Origin: Dendrophyllia cribrosa
Lineage: Eukaryota > Cnidaria > Anthozoa > Scleractinia > Dendrophylliidae
Length of the DNA: 64,000 nt
Assembly (NCBI GenBank): GCA_024195265.1
Contig: JAJLRJ010000011.1
Span: 3,956,866-4,020,865, forward strand
Direction of reading: 5' to 3'
Below the pieces are notes generated by a model that ran no database searches, was not told the origin of the DNA, and worked only from the letters and a program-made list of their open reading frames with translations. The translations under genes and the position numbers were made by a program. This document shows positions 1-10,100 of this stretch, piece after piece (the stretch's first letter is position 1; each line of letters starts with the position of its first letter).

Positions 1-704
1 AACTTTTTATATCTAAATGTCATCCTCTGGACTTCATTTACCAACCGAGACGGAGATTTAAATAACAAGATTTTAATGACTCGATCAGGAACTGAAAAAA
101 AAAAACAGCCATTGTTCAAAAGGGAAAATCATCATAGCTTAGTATTTGTTAGTGGGAGCTAAGACTGTTTATTTTATCAATTTAAGAAGTCAGATTGAGT
201 TTATAGTGGGAAACATTTTTAGCAAATTCTTCTGGAATTATACGTGTGCAAAAAAATTAATTGTCTGCGCATTTATCAGGATAAAAATAAACTTGACTTT
301 TTATAGCACTGCAATCTAGTTTTCATGGAGTTTAACAAAGTTGAGTGAATCCATGCACTCATAAATACATTGTATTTACGAGGTACCTGTAAGTTTTTCC
401 AAATTTCAGTACTGTCAGCCAATGACTCTGGCAGATCATAGAAGATGGAGTGGAATAGATAATAAAAACACCATCCTACCACAACGGAGTAGTATGATCT
501 AAAAGAATGGAACAATGACAAATTTCATTATATTCTTTGGCTGGTTGATTAAACTGTTGCCCCTGAATAATTTTTGCATGATGCTAAATTTATGAACGCC
601 TGGTAAAACACTGACATCAATTATTTTTTCCCTCAGGAAAAAATTGTTGTGCCATTTTAAACAAATCACCTTCTATATAGGGGACAGGGATGTTTGAAAT
701 TTAC
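1..704. other. AT-rich stretch, no gene recognised
   Basis: I see no coding pattern, RNA gene or clear repeat here. Open frames are short and resemble nothing I know. Confidence 0.4.
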
Positions 705-1375
705 TTAAGGTGATTCCCTAGAAAAAAAGTTGACATAAGATTTTCTTTAAAATTTCCCTGTTTGTCTCCCACAATATAGTGATCCGAAATCTGCAATAAA
801 AAATAGAGGTCACCAAGCTCGTTTAGTAGATATAATTGTCTCAAGTTACCCTTTAAATCCTTGCAACTGCACTTATCAAGCACACGTTTATTCCATCAGC
901 CCACGCTACGTTTCGCAGGGACAGGAAGCACAGCTTTAAAGTAATTCTTGAAATAACAAAATAGATGTAATGTATTGACCAAAAGGAACAATTTGATGTT
1001 TGTTTTATGGCTCAGGCACATGTCCTGAAAAGGTATTAACTAAAAATATTCGTCGGGTGCGTGATCTCGAGGATATAATTTTGTATCCACGAGCGATGGC
1101 TACGTATGCTCTTTTCACGATAACTTTTTTTTCTGACATAATTTTTTTTTTTAAGTTTAACAGCACAAAGAGGAGGACTAAAAGAATGAAATTATGTTAA
1201 AAAAAGATGGGTCACCAAGCTCGCTTTGAAGAAAACAACCGCTTATTTACTAAGAGAACTGAATCCTCAAAAAAACCTATTACTTTGGAGTGTGCGCGTG
1301 CTCATGCACGCGCAAATGACGCAAGATATTATGTGCAGTAGTGATGCGCAATTCAATATTAGGGAATCACCTTAA
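705..1375. mobile_element. TTAA-flanked MITE candidate
   Basis: The ends are inverted copies of GGTGATTCCCTA, and each is bordered by TTAA (705-708 and 1372-1375). TTAA target duplication is the signature of piggyBac-type transposons. The interior (about 660 bp) has no transposase frame, so this would be a non-autonomous element. A short direct repeat, GTCACCAAGCTCG, occurs near 812 and 1211. The family assignment rests on the TTAA only. Confidence 0.6.
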
Positions 1376-2620
1376 CATATTGCTTACTACTGATTCCCCC
1401 CCCCCCCCTTCCAACTCTTCTTATTTTGCACCTTTGATATACCGTAACATTTTCCCACTTAATTCTCCCTAGTTTCCCATCATTTTACAAATGACATTTT
1501 CTTCTAGTTTCCATCTCCTTTACCTCTTGGCCTCTGTCAAAGTTTTGGTCACTTTTTTAACCCTCGGACATACAAGGCGGGAATGGATGCCAACCCCCTT
1601 ATGAGTTTCTGGTATAAGTAAATACTCACCCAATGAGTACAAGAACAGTGACGATCCATCCCCCACACCACAAGGACCAAGGTCCCACCAGCATACGGAA
1701 AGACTTCACTGGTGCCTTTCTAGTGTAACGACCAACTGTATACTCCACCAAAATCACTGGTATGGACCACAATACCAGAAATAATATCCATACCAATAAA
1801 AACTGGAGTCCACCTATAGCATCAGTAACAACAAATGGTTTATCAGGAAGTTATAGCAGGGCTGTCATTAAGCTTTCAGGTTGTCAGCTACACAAGGAAA
1901 ATGGGTGGTCATAAACTCAAGATAGCCCCCGGGGGTACTCTCAGGGGCAGATTCAGGATTTTTCAAAAGGGGGTGGATAAGTCCTTAGGCTCCTATTTTT
2001 TTAACAATGAGATGTAATCAGGTTGGTTCTTTTATTTTCTTTAATATTATTCATATTTTTTTATTTTTAACTCTCTAAAGAGGTAAAGAGGGGGGGGGGG
2101 GGGGGGGGGCTAGCCACCCAATCCACCCACCCCCCTGTGTATGCCACTGACTCTGTCTATTTTTGGGTGGGTGTGTGCCGCTGGGACTCTGAACCCTTAC
2201 CCTATACAAGATCACGTTCAGCTGATTTTGCAACCTGGAAGGATTTTCGTTGTCTAGTCTAGTACAATACTATACTAGACACCTAAAATCCCTACCCTAT
2301 CCCAGACTTGCTACTTTTAGAATTGTATCACTATTAGTGTTTTAATGGAAAACCATCTGTCAACAATGTTGCCGCGATGATTTTATTTCCGTTTAGGGAA
2401 GCCTCTTTCTCTTCTGAGTTTCAATTCCTATTCTAGACTTAATTCTTCATACCACTGATCAGTTTTCAGGAAAATGATATCCTATTCTAGACCAAAACCC
2501 TTTGATTTCTATACCCTATCGCAGACTCACCTGCTTAAAAACCATACCCTTCACAGCAGAGATAGCCAACCATGGTTGCCAGTCAATTTCACCACAGTTT
2601 CTATGATTGTAATTTTTATG
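1376..2620. repeat. Intergenic repeat mosaic with poly-C/poly-G tracts
   Basis: No gene was seen. A C run lies near 1397 and a G run near 2090-2110. A fragment around 1945-1975 resembles the CAGGGGC-GATTCAGG terminus of a hAT-like MITE family seen better at 52.2 kb. The stretch at 2160-2240 (GCCGCTGGGACTCTGAA region) recurs at about 52,150-52,200, so it is a dispersed repeat. Confidence 0.5.
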
Positions 2621-2623
2621 TGT

Positions 2624-2990
2624 TTATAGAGGATATTATGATGTAAGATAGTGTTTTTTATTATATAAACACCAATGAAATACCAGGTGAGCTTTCGCGC
2701 GTAAACATCATATCTTCACACGTGAAAATAACATGTTATCTTCACACGTGAAAATATCACCGTTGACACATTGTTCTACTTTAAGACTACAAAAAAATAT
2801 TAAAGTGAAATGGTTTGATTTCATTGGTGTTTATATAATAAACAGAACATTACATGGCCGCTTGAAGATACGAAATTTCTCTTCTCGTGTTGAAAAATAT
2901 TTCACTCGTTCGCTGCGCTCACTCGTGAAATATTTTTCAACACTCGAAGAGAAATTTCGTATCTTCGCGCGGCCATGTAATATCCTCTAT
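2624..2990. mobile_element. Foldback MITE with long inverted repeats
   Basis: The outer ends are inverted (ATAGAGGATATTA at 2625 and its complement at 2978-2990). A strong hairpin occupies 2848-2978: arms of about 57 bp around a short loop containing TCGTTCGCTGCGCTCAC. A second inverted pair (TTATATAAACACCAATGAAA near 2660 and its complement near 2818-2840) lies inside. There is no coding capacity, and the structure is typical of a non-autonomous DNA transposon. Confidence 0.7.
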
Positions 2991-3279
2991 TTATTATTAT
3001 TAATCTTATTAGTATTATTTAAACCAGTATAGTGTAACAGTTTTGCCACTATATATATATATTATATATTTTTGTTATCATTTAGATTAGATTATATTTA
3101 AGTGCACGGCATGTCTGAAAACCAGTTTTACTGAGCCGTTTTACCGTGTTTAAATAAAGTTAATTGATTGATTGAGGTTAGTTTCTAGAGAAACTGTGGT
3201 GCTGCGTCGGTGGGGGGATGAAACACGAGAATTTAGTTTTATCGACTGAGTCGATAAGGTAAATTGACCACCGTAAAAA

Positions 3280-3328
3280 GATTCAAATAGCTGATGTTTC
3301 GAGCGCTAGCCCTTCGTCGGAGCGAATC
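3280..3328 (-). ncRNA. Hammerhead-like ribozyme motif of the left Penelope copy
   Basis: Mirror image of the motif at 6158-6206. Read on the minus strand it has GATTC-GCT / AGC...GAATC as stem I, CCGACGA, a GGGC-TAGC-GCTC stem II, then GAAA. Here the minimal stem III reads ACATC rather than ACGTC, so this copy carries an extra core-adjacent change. Confidence 0.45.
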
Positions 3329-3418
3329 AAGGAATTGTGGGTAGTGTGTGGTTTTATATAGTAAGTGGTGGAGCTACGCTATTGGTGGAAATTTGGTGAC
3401 GTGAAAAACAAATGTAGA

Positions 3419-4762
3419 TTAGTTGAATGAAAAGCGTTCGTTGATTCCGTGGGGTTTGAGAGTGCCGATTTGAAAGATGATTTTTTGTTCTAGGTTTTTA
3501 CGGCTTTCTGTGTTACCCTGGTGTAGGGAAAGGCCGCAGATTGTCATGTGTTGTTTAGAATGGTTAGTAAGATTAAAATGGCGCGCGACTGGTTTGGATG
3601 CGTCTTTGTCATTTTTTTCAACGTCTCGGAGATGTTCACGAAAACGGTCGCCCAGTCTCCTCCCTGTTTCGCCAATGTATATCTTTTTGCAAAAAGTACA
3701 TGTAATGCAGTAGATAACATTTACGGAGGTGCATGTAAAACGATCAGTGATTTTAATAGATCGTTTGGGTCCTGTTATTTTGTCCGCGTTGTGAATGAAA
3801 GGACAAGTGTTACATCGTGTGCGTGTGCATTTGAAAGTTCCCGGTACATCGTCAGATTTCAGTGCGCTCGTAACTAGAAAGTTGCCTATGTTTTTGTCAC
3901 GTTTGAATGAAATTAGTGGGGGTTGTGAAAAAATTCTGCCAGTTTCGGGGTCGTTTTGGAGTAATTTGAAATTTTTTAAAATGATGCTTTTGACTGTGTT
4001 GTTGTGTGGGTGGAAAGTGAGGGTGAATGGAATTCTCTCGTTCTCTTCCTTCTGTGGCGTTTGTAGTGCTGACTGTCTGTCGATCTGTTGTGCACGTTGT
4101 TGGCCCGTATTAACAACAGAGTCAGGGTACCCACGTTTCTTGAAAAACTGGTACATTTCTTCTGATTTGTTGGAAAAATCAGAGTCATCACTACATAGAC
4201 GTCGAAGTCTGAGAAATTGAGAATACGGAATGGCGTTTTTAACGTGCGATGGATGTGAGGATGAATGTAACAGATAACTGTGGGAATCTGTAGGTTTGTA
4301 GTGCACACTTGTGGATAAACTGTTACCGTTGATTGAAATATTAATGTCAAGAAAAGCGACTGAGGTTTCGGAAATTTCCCAGGTATATTTTAGAGCTGGA
4401 TGAAAAGTATTGACAGAAGTTATGAATTGATTAAGTTCCTCTTTACTGGAAGAGGTAGCGCCAATGCAATCATCGATGTAGCGGCCGTAGAGTTCGGGTT
4501 TGGTTCCGTGGTACTGATTAAAAAATTTGTCTTCGATGTGGCCTACAAAAAGGTTAGCGTAGCTTGGTCCCATTTTGGTGCCCATGGCGACTCCATTTAC
4601 TTGTTTGTAGTAGTTTTGGGAAAATGAAAAACAGTTAAGTGTCAAAACTAATTCGGCTAAGCGGAGCAGTGTTTCTGAGCTTGGGTTTTGAATGGAGCGC
4701 TGGTCGAAAAAATATTTTAGTGCTTGAAGTCCTTCGTCATCCCCAATGACGAAGGACTTCAA
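3419..4762 (-). CDS. Penelope-like element reverse transcriptase (C-terminal part) with GIY-YIG endonuclease, left copy
   Basis: This is the left arm of the inverted repeat, read outward, with 447 open codons and no ATG at the natural start. The first codons (LKSFVI) arise from the palindrome centre, so the protein is truncated inside reverse transcriptase motif A. Visible parts, by residue: the GVAMGTKMGPSYAN motif B region about 57-70; catalytic YIDD about 95-98; a Cys-rich linker about 312-358; a GIY-YIG-type nuclease core (VIYCI...KIYIGET, then REH) about 349-378. This order, with a C-terminal GIY-YIG domain, defines Penelope-like elements. With the N-terminal reverse transcriptase motifs missing it is probably inactive, although the frame is intact. 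It differs from the right copy at a handful of residues, including Tyr for Cys at about 204. Confidence 0.85.
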   Translation of the reverse strand: MKSFVIGDDEGLQALKYFFDQRSIQNPSSETLLRLAELVLTLNCFSFSQNYYKQVNGVAMGTKMGPSYANLFVGHIEDKFFNQYHGTKPELYGRYIDDCIGATSSSKEELNQFITSVNTFHPALKYTWEISETSVAFLDINISINGNSLSTSVHYKPTDSHSYLLHSSSHPSHVKNAIPYSQFLRLRRLCSDDSDFSNKSEEMYQFFKKRGYPDSVVNTGQQRAQQIDRQSALQTPQKEENERIPFTLTFHPHNNTVKSIILKNFKLLQNDPETGRIFSQPPLISFKRDKNIGNFLVTSALKSDDVPGTFKCTRTRCNTCPFIHNADKITGPKRSIKITDRFTCTSVNVIYCITCTFCKKIYIGETGRRLGDRFREHLRDVEKNDKDASKPVARHFNLTNHSKQHMTICGLSLHQGNTESRKNLEQKIIFQIGTLKPHGINERFSFN

Positions 4763-6067
4763 GCACTAAAATATTTTTTCGACCAGCGCTCCATTCAAAA
4801 CCCAAGCTCAGAAACACTGCTCCGCTTAGCCGAATTAGTTTTGACACTTAACTGTTTTTCATTTTCCCAAAACTACTACAAACAAGTAAATGGAGTCGCC
4901 ATGGGCACCAAAATGGGACCAAGCTACGCTAACCTTTTTGTAGGCCACATCGAAGACAAATTTTTTAATCAGTACCACGGAACCAAACCCGAACTCTACG
5001 GCCGCTACATCGATGATTGCATTGGCGCTACCTCTTCCAGTAAAGAGGAACTTAATCAATTCATAACTTCTGTCAATACTTTTCATCCAGCTCTAAAATA
5101 TACCTGGGAAATTTCCGAAACCTCAGTCGCTTTTCTTGACATTAATATTTCAATCAACGGTAACAGTTTATCCACAAGTGTGCACTACAAACCTACAGAT
5201 TCCCACAGTTATCTGTTACATTCATCCTCACATCCATCGCACGTTAAAAACGCCATTCCGTATTCTCAATTTCTCAGACTTCGACGTCTATGTAGTGATG
5301 ACTCTGATTTTTCCAACAAATCAGAAGAAATGTGCCAGTTTTTCAAGAAACGTGGGTACCCTGACTCTGTTGTTAATACGGGCCAACAACGTGCACAACA
5401 GATCGACAGACAGTCAGCACTACAAACGCCACAGAAGGAAGAGAACGAGAGAATTCCATTCACCCTCACTTTCCACCCACACAACAACACAGTCAAAAGC
5501 ATCATTTTAAAAAATTTCAAATTACTCCAAAACGACCCCGAAACTGGCAGAATTTTTTCACAACCCCCACTAATTTCATTCAAACGTGACAAAAACATAG
5601 GCAACTTTCTAGTTACGAGCGCACTGAAATCTGACGATGTACCGGGAACTTTCAAATGCACACGCACACGATGTAACACTTGTCCTTTCATTCACAACGC
5701 GGACAAAATAACAGGACCCAAACGATCTATTAAAATCACTGATCGTTTTACATGCACCTCCGTAAATGTTATCTACTGCATTACATGTACTTTTTGCAAA
5801 AAGATATACATTGGCGAAACAGGGAGGAGACTGGGCGACCGTTTTCGTGAACATCTCCGAGATGTTGAAAAAAATGACAAAGACGCATCCAAACCAGTCG
5901 CGCGCCATTTTAATCTTACTAACCATTCTAAACAACACATGACAATCTGCGGCCTTTCCCTACACCAGGGTAACACAGAAAGCCGTAAAAACCTAGAACA
6001 AAAAATCATCTTTCAAATCGGCACTCTCAAACCCCACGGAATCAACGAACGCTTTTCATTCAACTAA
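4724..6067 (+). CDS. Penelope-like element reverse transcriptase (C-terminal part) with GIY-YIG endonuclease, right copy
   Basis: This is the right-arm partner of the left copy and almost identical to it. The frame opens with TTG at 4724, inside the other arm, so the first few residues are junction-derived. From VIPNDEG onward it matches what is expected just after reverse transcriptase motif A. It has motif B (GVAMGTKMGPSYAN), YIDD at about 95-98, a Cys-rich linker (CTRTRCNTC), the GIY-YIG core with YIGET, and the later HFN and KNLEQKII segments typical of the nuclease tail. It stops at 6065-6067. The palms and fingers motifs N-terminal to motif A are absent, so this is a 5'-truncated, probably dead copy. 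The absence of stops implies recent insertion. Confidence 0.85.
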   Translation: MKSFVIPNDEGLQALKYFFDQRSIQNPSSETLLRLAELVLTLNCFSFSQNYYKQVNGVAMGTKMGPSYANLFVGHIEDKFFNQYHGTKPELYGRYIDDCIGATSSSKEELNQFITSVNTFHPALKYTWEISETSVAFLDINISINGNSLSTSVHYKPTDSHSYLLHSSSHPSHVKNAIPYSQFLRLRRLCSDDSDFSNKSEEMCQFFKKRGYPDSVVNTGQQRAQQIDRQSALQTPQKEENERIPFTLTFHPHNNTVKSIILKNFKLLQNDPETGRIFSQPPLISFKRDKNIGNFLVTSALKSDDVPGTFKCTRTRCNTCPFIHNADKITGPKRSIKITDRFTCTSVNVIYCITCTFCKKIYIGETGRRLGDRFREHLRDVEKNDKDASKPVARHFNLTNHSKQHMTICGLSLHQGNTESRKNLEQKIIFQIGTLKPHGINERFSFN

Positions 6068-6157
6068 TCTACATTTGTTTTTCACGTCACCAAATTTCCA
6101 CCAATAGCGTAGCTCCACCGCTTACTATATAAAACCACACACTACCCACAATTCCTT

Positions 6158-6206
6158 GATTCGCTCCGACGAAGGGCTAGCGCTCGAAACGTCAGCTATT
6201 TGAATC
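6158..6206 (+). ncRNA. Hammerhead-like ribozyme motif of the right Penelope copy
   Basis: Downstream of the ORF the sequence folds as a type I hammerhead. Stem I is GATTC/GAATC plus GCT/AGC with an internal loop. The core is CCGACGA (consensus CUGANGA, so U4 is C), stem II is GGGC with loop TAGC and GCTC, then GAAA, a minimal A-C/G-T stem III, and the cleavage triplet GTC. Penelope-like elements are known to carry hammerhead motifs with very short stem III in their terminal repeats. The U4 change makes activity doubtful. Confidence 0.5.
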
Positions 6207-6264
6207 TTTTTACGGTGGTCAATTTACCTTATCGACTCAGTCGATAAAACTAAATTCTCGTGTT

Positions 6265-7172
6265 AATTGATTGATTGATTGATTGAGTTACTAGCCATAA
6301 TGGCAAACAAATGGCAACCTTCAGTAACAGACTGTGAATACTTCCTTGGCCTCCAACAAAAGACTGACTACTACACATAACAATGGCTATCCCAGGAGCG
6401 ATGATGGCTTACCTCACCCCCACCCCCACCCCACAGACACCAAATCCACTCCTTCACGTACGGGCAAACTGGGATTTCCTGTCTAGCTCTTTCCGCAAAT
6501 AATATTATTCTTTATCCATTAAAAGGTGTCAGAAAACTAAACTACATAGTTTTATCTGAAGTAAAGCTAACGGAGGATTTTACTTAGTCTAGTTCCCGGG
6601 TTATGCAATCATAAGGCTGTTTTCGAGCTATAGCTACTAGCAAACGAAAATGTTAAAATTTTTAAAAATTATATACATTCGTTTATCACCTTTCTCTCCA
6701 CTGTTATTTGCCACGATTCTTGGAAATCTCCAAATGTTTCCTGTTCCAACAACACAGCCAAGGCATGACAGAATCAGGCCCCATTTGCTTGAAAACACCG
6801 CGGTCGATTCCTATATATTGCATGGTTTTGTGAAAAAGAAGGCACAAATATAGAAGCATTACACATGCTAGGGCCATGCTAGGCAGTTAAATGAAAATCC
6901 AAAACCTCCATTTACTATGCTTACAACAAAGCAAATACCTGGGAATTCTGCAGTTCAGAGCTACTGCTAGACGAATGTTTAAGGAGTGACCGATGCTCTT
7001 CGACAGACATTTTTTTGTTTTGTCTCGCGTGATATCAAGCGTGACAGAATTCACTATCTGCCCAGTCTTCCGCGATAAATCGTCACGGAAGCGCCTTGCA
7101 GAAATTTACATCTTATGCAAGAATGTCAAAGTTCTCCTTCATTTTTGCAATGTCATGCTTCAAATAAACAAA
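6265..7172. other. Spacer upstream of the acetylhydrolase gene
   Basis: It starts with a (TTGA)n run and is then largely unique AT-rich sequence. The frame of the first coding exon is open upstream to an ATG at 6993, so part of this stretch may be 5' UTR or an N-terminal extension. No promoter element can be named with confidence. Confidence 0.4.
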
Positions 7173-10100
7173 ATGCCGTCGTGGTTCTCATATTGGAGAG
7201 TGCAGAAAAAATTTCCAGACCTAACAGGTCCGTTTGCTGTCGGATGTACAGATTATATGTGCGCCAAAGATGAATCTGCCGGTGTTAAAGCAGATAACGG
7301 CAGCTTTATTCGTTTCTTTTACCCAGCTGATATAAAAGCAACCGAGGCACTCGATGAAACAAACCAGTGTTTTTGGATACCCCGTCAAGAATACACGTTA
7401 GGGCTCGTGAATTTTATGAAACTCCCTGTTTGGCTTTTTGGAAGATTGTTTTATTGGACTGTTGGTGAGTATTGAGTATAGCTGAGTATAGGATACAGTG
7501 AAATATATAAAGTTTATAATTATCCTCTAAATAGATTCTTCACTAGCTATAGCGAAGTGACAAAATAATGAGCTTTAATCACATTTTTTTGCACTGGAGA
7601 GAAAATTACAGCAAGATTTCCTTTAATACAGCAACATACCAATTTCAGAGATGCCAACCTGACAAAATCTAAATCTGGGAGACTGCCAATTTTGCCTCTT
7701 CTTGACTCTTCAAAGCGTCGTCAAAGATGGAGTTCTGCTGATTCAACCACAAAAACATGTCAAAAATCCAAAAATGTTCTCCAAAATCAGCCAAAGTTAG
7801 TGTGAAAATATTGTTACTTCAAGCACTTTCCTTCGTATCCTGGAGATTTGGTGACCTGTACGGGAGACCAGGAGATTTGGTCTGTATATGGGAGACTCCC
7901 AGATAATCTGGGAGAGTTGGCATAGATGCAATTTTGCATACAATTTTGCAACTCTTCATCTACATATTATGCATTAATATAATTTATATGTGCATTGTGT
8001 ACACCTAATTGCAAGAATGTTGTAAAATAGGAAATAACAAATACTAGGAAGTAATTAGCTTAAAGATATTTACAGAGAATAAAAGAAGAGAAATTGTTAA
8101 GACAAAAAACTATTCATTCTTGAGACAAAAAAATCATCCATTTATTTGATATAGAATTTTTCTTATGAAATGGTCAGTCCTCCGATACTTCTCAGTGAAG
8201 AAGTGATACTTTCAGGATTAAGGAATAGGGTAAGGATCTCATGCATACTGTTAATTTGGCAATGACTGCAATGGTTACCTACCCACAGTGTCCTGTAAGT
8301 GAATATCTGATTTTCATATACTCAATGTATTTACAAGACACTGTATTCCACAAAATCTCTTTCGCTCTTGCAATTAAGTAGCTTTTGAGGTAGCAGATCT
8401 TCTTCACTCATGTATCTTTACTCTTATCATGGTGATTTCAGGGAATTTGCATATACCTGCGATTTATAATGCCCCTGTTTATAAGCCCACCAGTGGTAAC
8501 TTGGAGATGCAGTCATTACCTTGTGTAGTGTTCTCACACGGCCTGGGTGGTAACCGTCTTCTTTACAGTACCTACTGCTGTGATCTTGCTTCACACGGAT
8601 GTTTGGTGGCATGTGTTGAACACAGGTATGGCTTTAATGGTACTTAATGTGATAATAAGTTTTATTTTGGGGAATGGAGGATAGGGCAAGAACAGTAGGT
8701 CCAGACTTCCCACTTCCCAGAGGTGGGAACCATTCTGAACAATTTTCACTTTGCACCTTTTTCATTTTAGAGCCACCCCCTCCCCTTCCCCCATACCCAT
8801 ATACGTAGTATGTAAGTCTGGATCTGCCACAGTCCTATGCCCTCTTCTACTGATTACAGCAAGAAGATCCCTCCCCTACCCTGTCCCAGCCACCAGCTCT
8901 TCTTACTCTTCCCATTCCAGTGACAAGCTCACCTCACTCACCCCATCCCAACCGAAGGTTCACTTCACCCATCCCATGTCAGTGACAAACTCCTCTCACT
9001 CACCCCACCCCATCCCATCCTATCCCAGCCACAAGCCCCACTCTCCCACCCCATCCACCCAGGAGGCCACCTCCCTGGGCAGAAACCTCACCTACATGTA
9101 CGAGACTTAACACTCCTTGAATGGTTCTGGCTATCAATTCAACCAATGCTGACTGTGTGTTACAGTAGAACCCCGCTAACTCGAACTCTGAAGGGAAACA
9201 ACAACAACAATAACCTTTATTTACATCCATAACTGAGATGATAACTGAAACGAAAATCAGTTTGAGTTAGCGGGGTTTCGAGGTTATTGGGGTCGCTAAA
9301 AAATTTATTTAGTTTTGTTAATTATTAATAATAGTGACGATATATAGCGTGAACATAGTTTTATTATCTATACTTCTGTGATAAATATCACTCAATTTGC
9401 ATATGGTAACAAAAAATTCCAAAGATTTTGACTTCAAGCTAAGTGTAACTTTAACATTTGGGTACATGTTTTTGCAATATAAACGAAGTTTGTAGTGTAT
9501 TACTCACAGTCCAACTAAATACAAAACAACATTAAAGAAGTAACCATGTGGACCCGTTTTCCTATTTTCACTGCCGAGGCAAAAGACACCACATCCGGTA
9601 GTGACTGATAAGATCGTGATCAGTCCGAAGTTACAATCAGATAACAAGCAGCCTATTTTCTCGATACTGTATTTTGAGAAGTCATAACAACAGAGTTCAA
9701 GTTATTGGGGTAAATTTGGGCTAAAGGAAATGAAAATAGTTTGAGTTAGTGGGGAATTCCAATTATTTGAGTTCAAGTTATCTGAGTAAAAATGACTCAA
9801 AAATAGGAACAAATTCAAGGGAAATTGAACTTAGTTCGAGTTAGCGGGGAGTTCAAGTTATCCGAGTTCCAGTCAGCGGGGTTCTACTGTATTTAATTTT
9901 ATTGTTCCAGAGATGAGTCAGCATCAGCCACTTATGTTCTAAAAGAGAAAGAAGGAGAAACAGAGATGGCAGAAGAGTGGATCCAATATCATCCTCTGCA
10001 ACCAAGTTACAATGAGTTTGAATTTAGAAACAGCCAGGTTTGTTTTGGTTCCATTTTGGATCTGTAACAAAATTTGCACAGATACAATGTAGGCCTGCTG

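Larger units (their letters stand above)
3222..6264. repeat. 3.04-kb inverted repeat: two Penelope-like elements head to head
   Basis: The left arm, 3222-4740, is the reverse complement of the right arm, 4746-6264. Both arms are 1,519 bp and mirror about position 4743, around a 5-bp spacer (CCCCA). The arms match without net insertion or deletion and with only a few substitutions, for example the Tyr/Cys codon, a G/A in the terminal ribozyme-like motif, and T/C near 3368/6119. Each arm holds a 5'-truncated Penelope-like ORF reading outward. A TTAATTGATTGATTGA run lies just outside each end (about 3160 and 6263), which suggests insertion in a short tandem repeat or a terminal duplication. The mechanism is unknown. 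Confidence 0.9.

Noticed and set aside
3222..6264. Inverted repeat as a pure assembly artefact
   Set aside because: The arms differ at several positions, so it is not a folded duplicate of one read. It still deserves long-read confirmation.
8751..9110. Pro/Ser-rich 119-codon frame
   Set aside because: C-rich low-complexity intron sequence with no domain.
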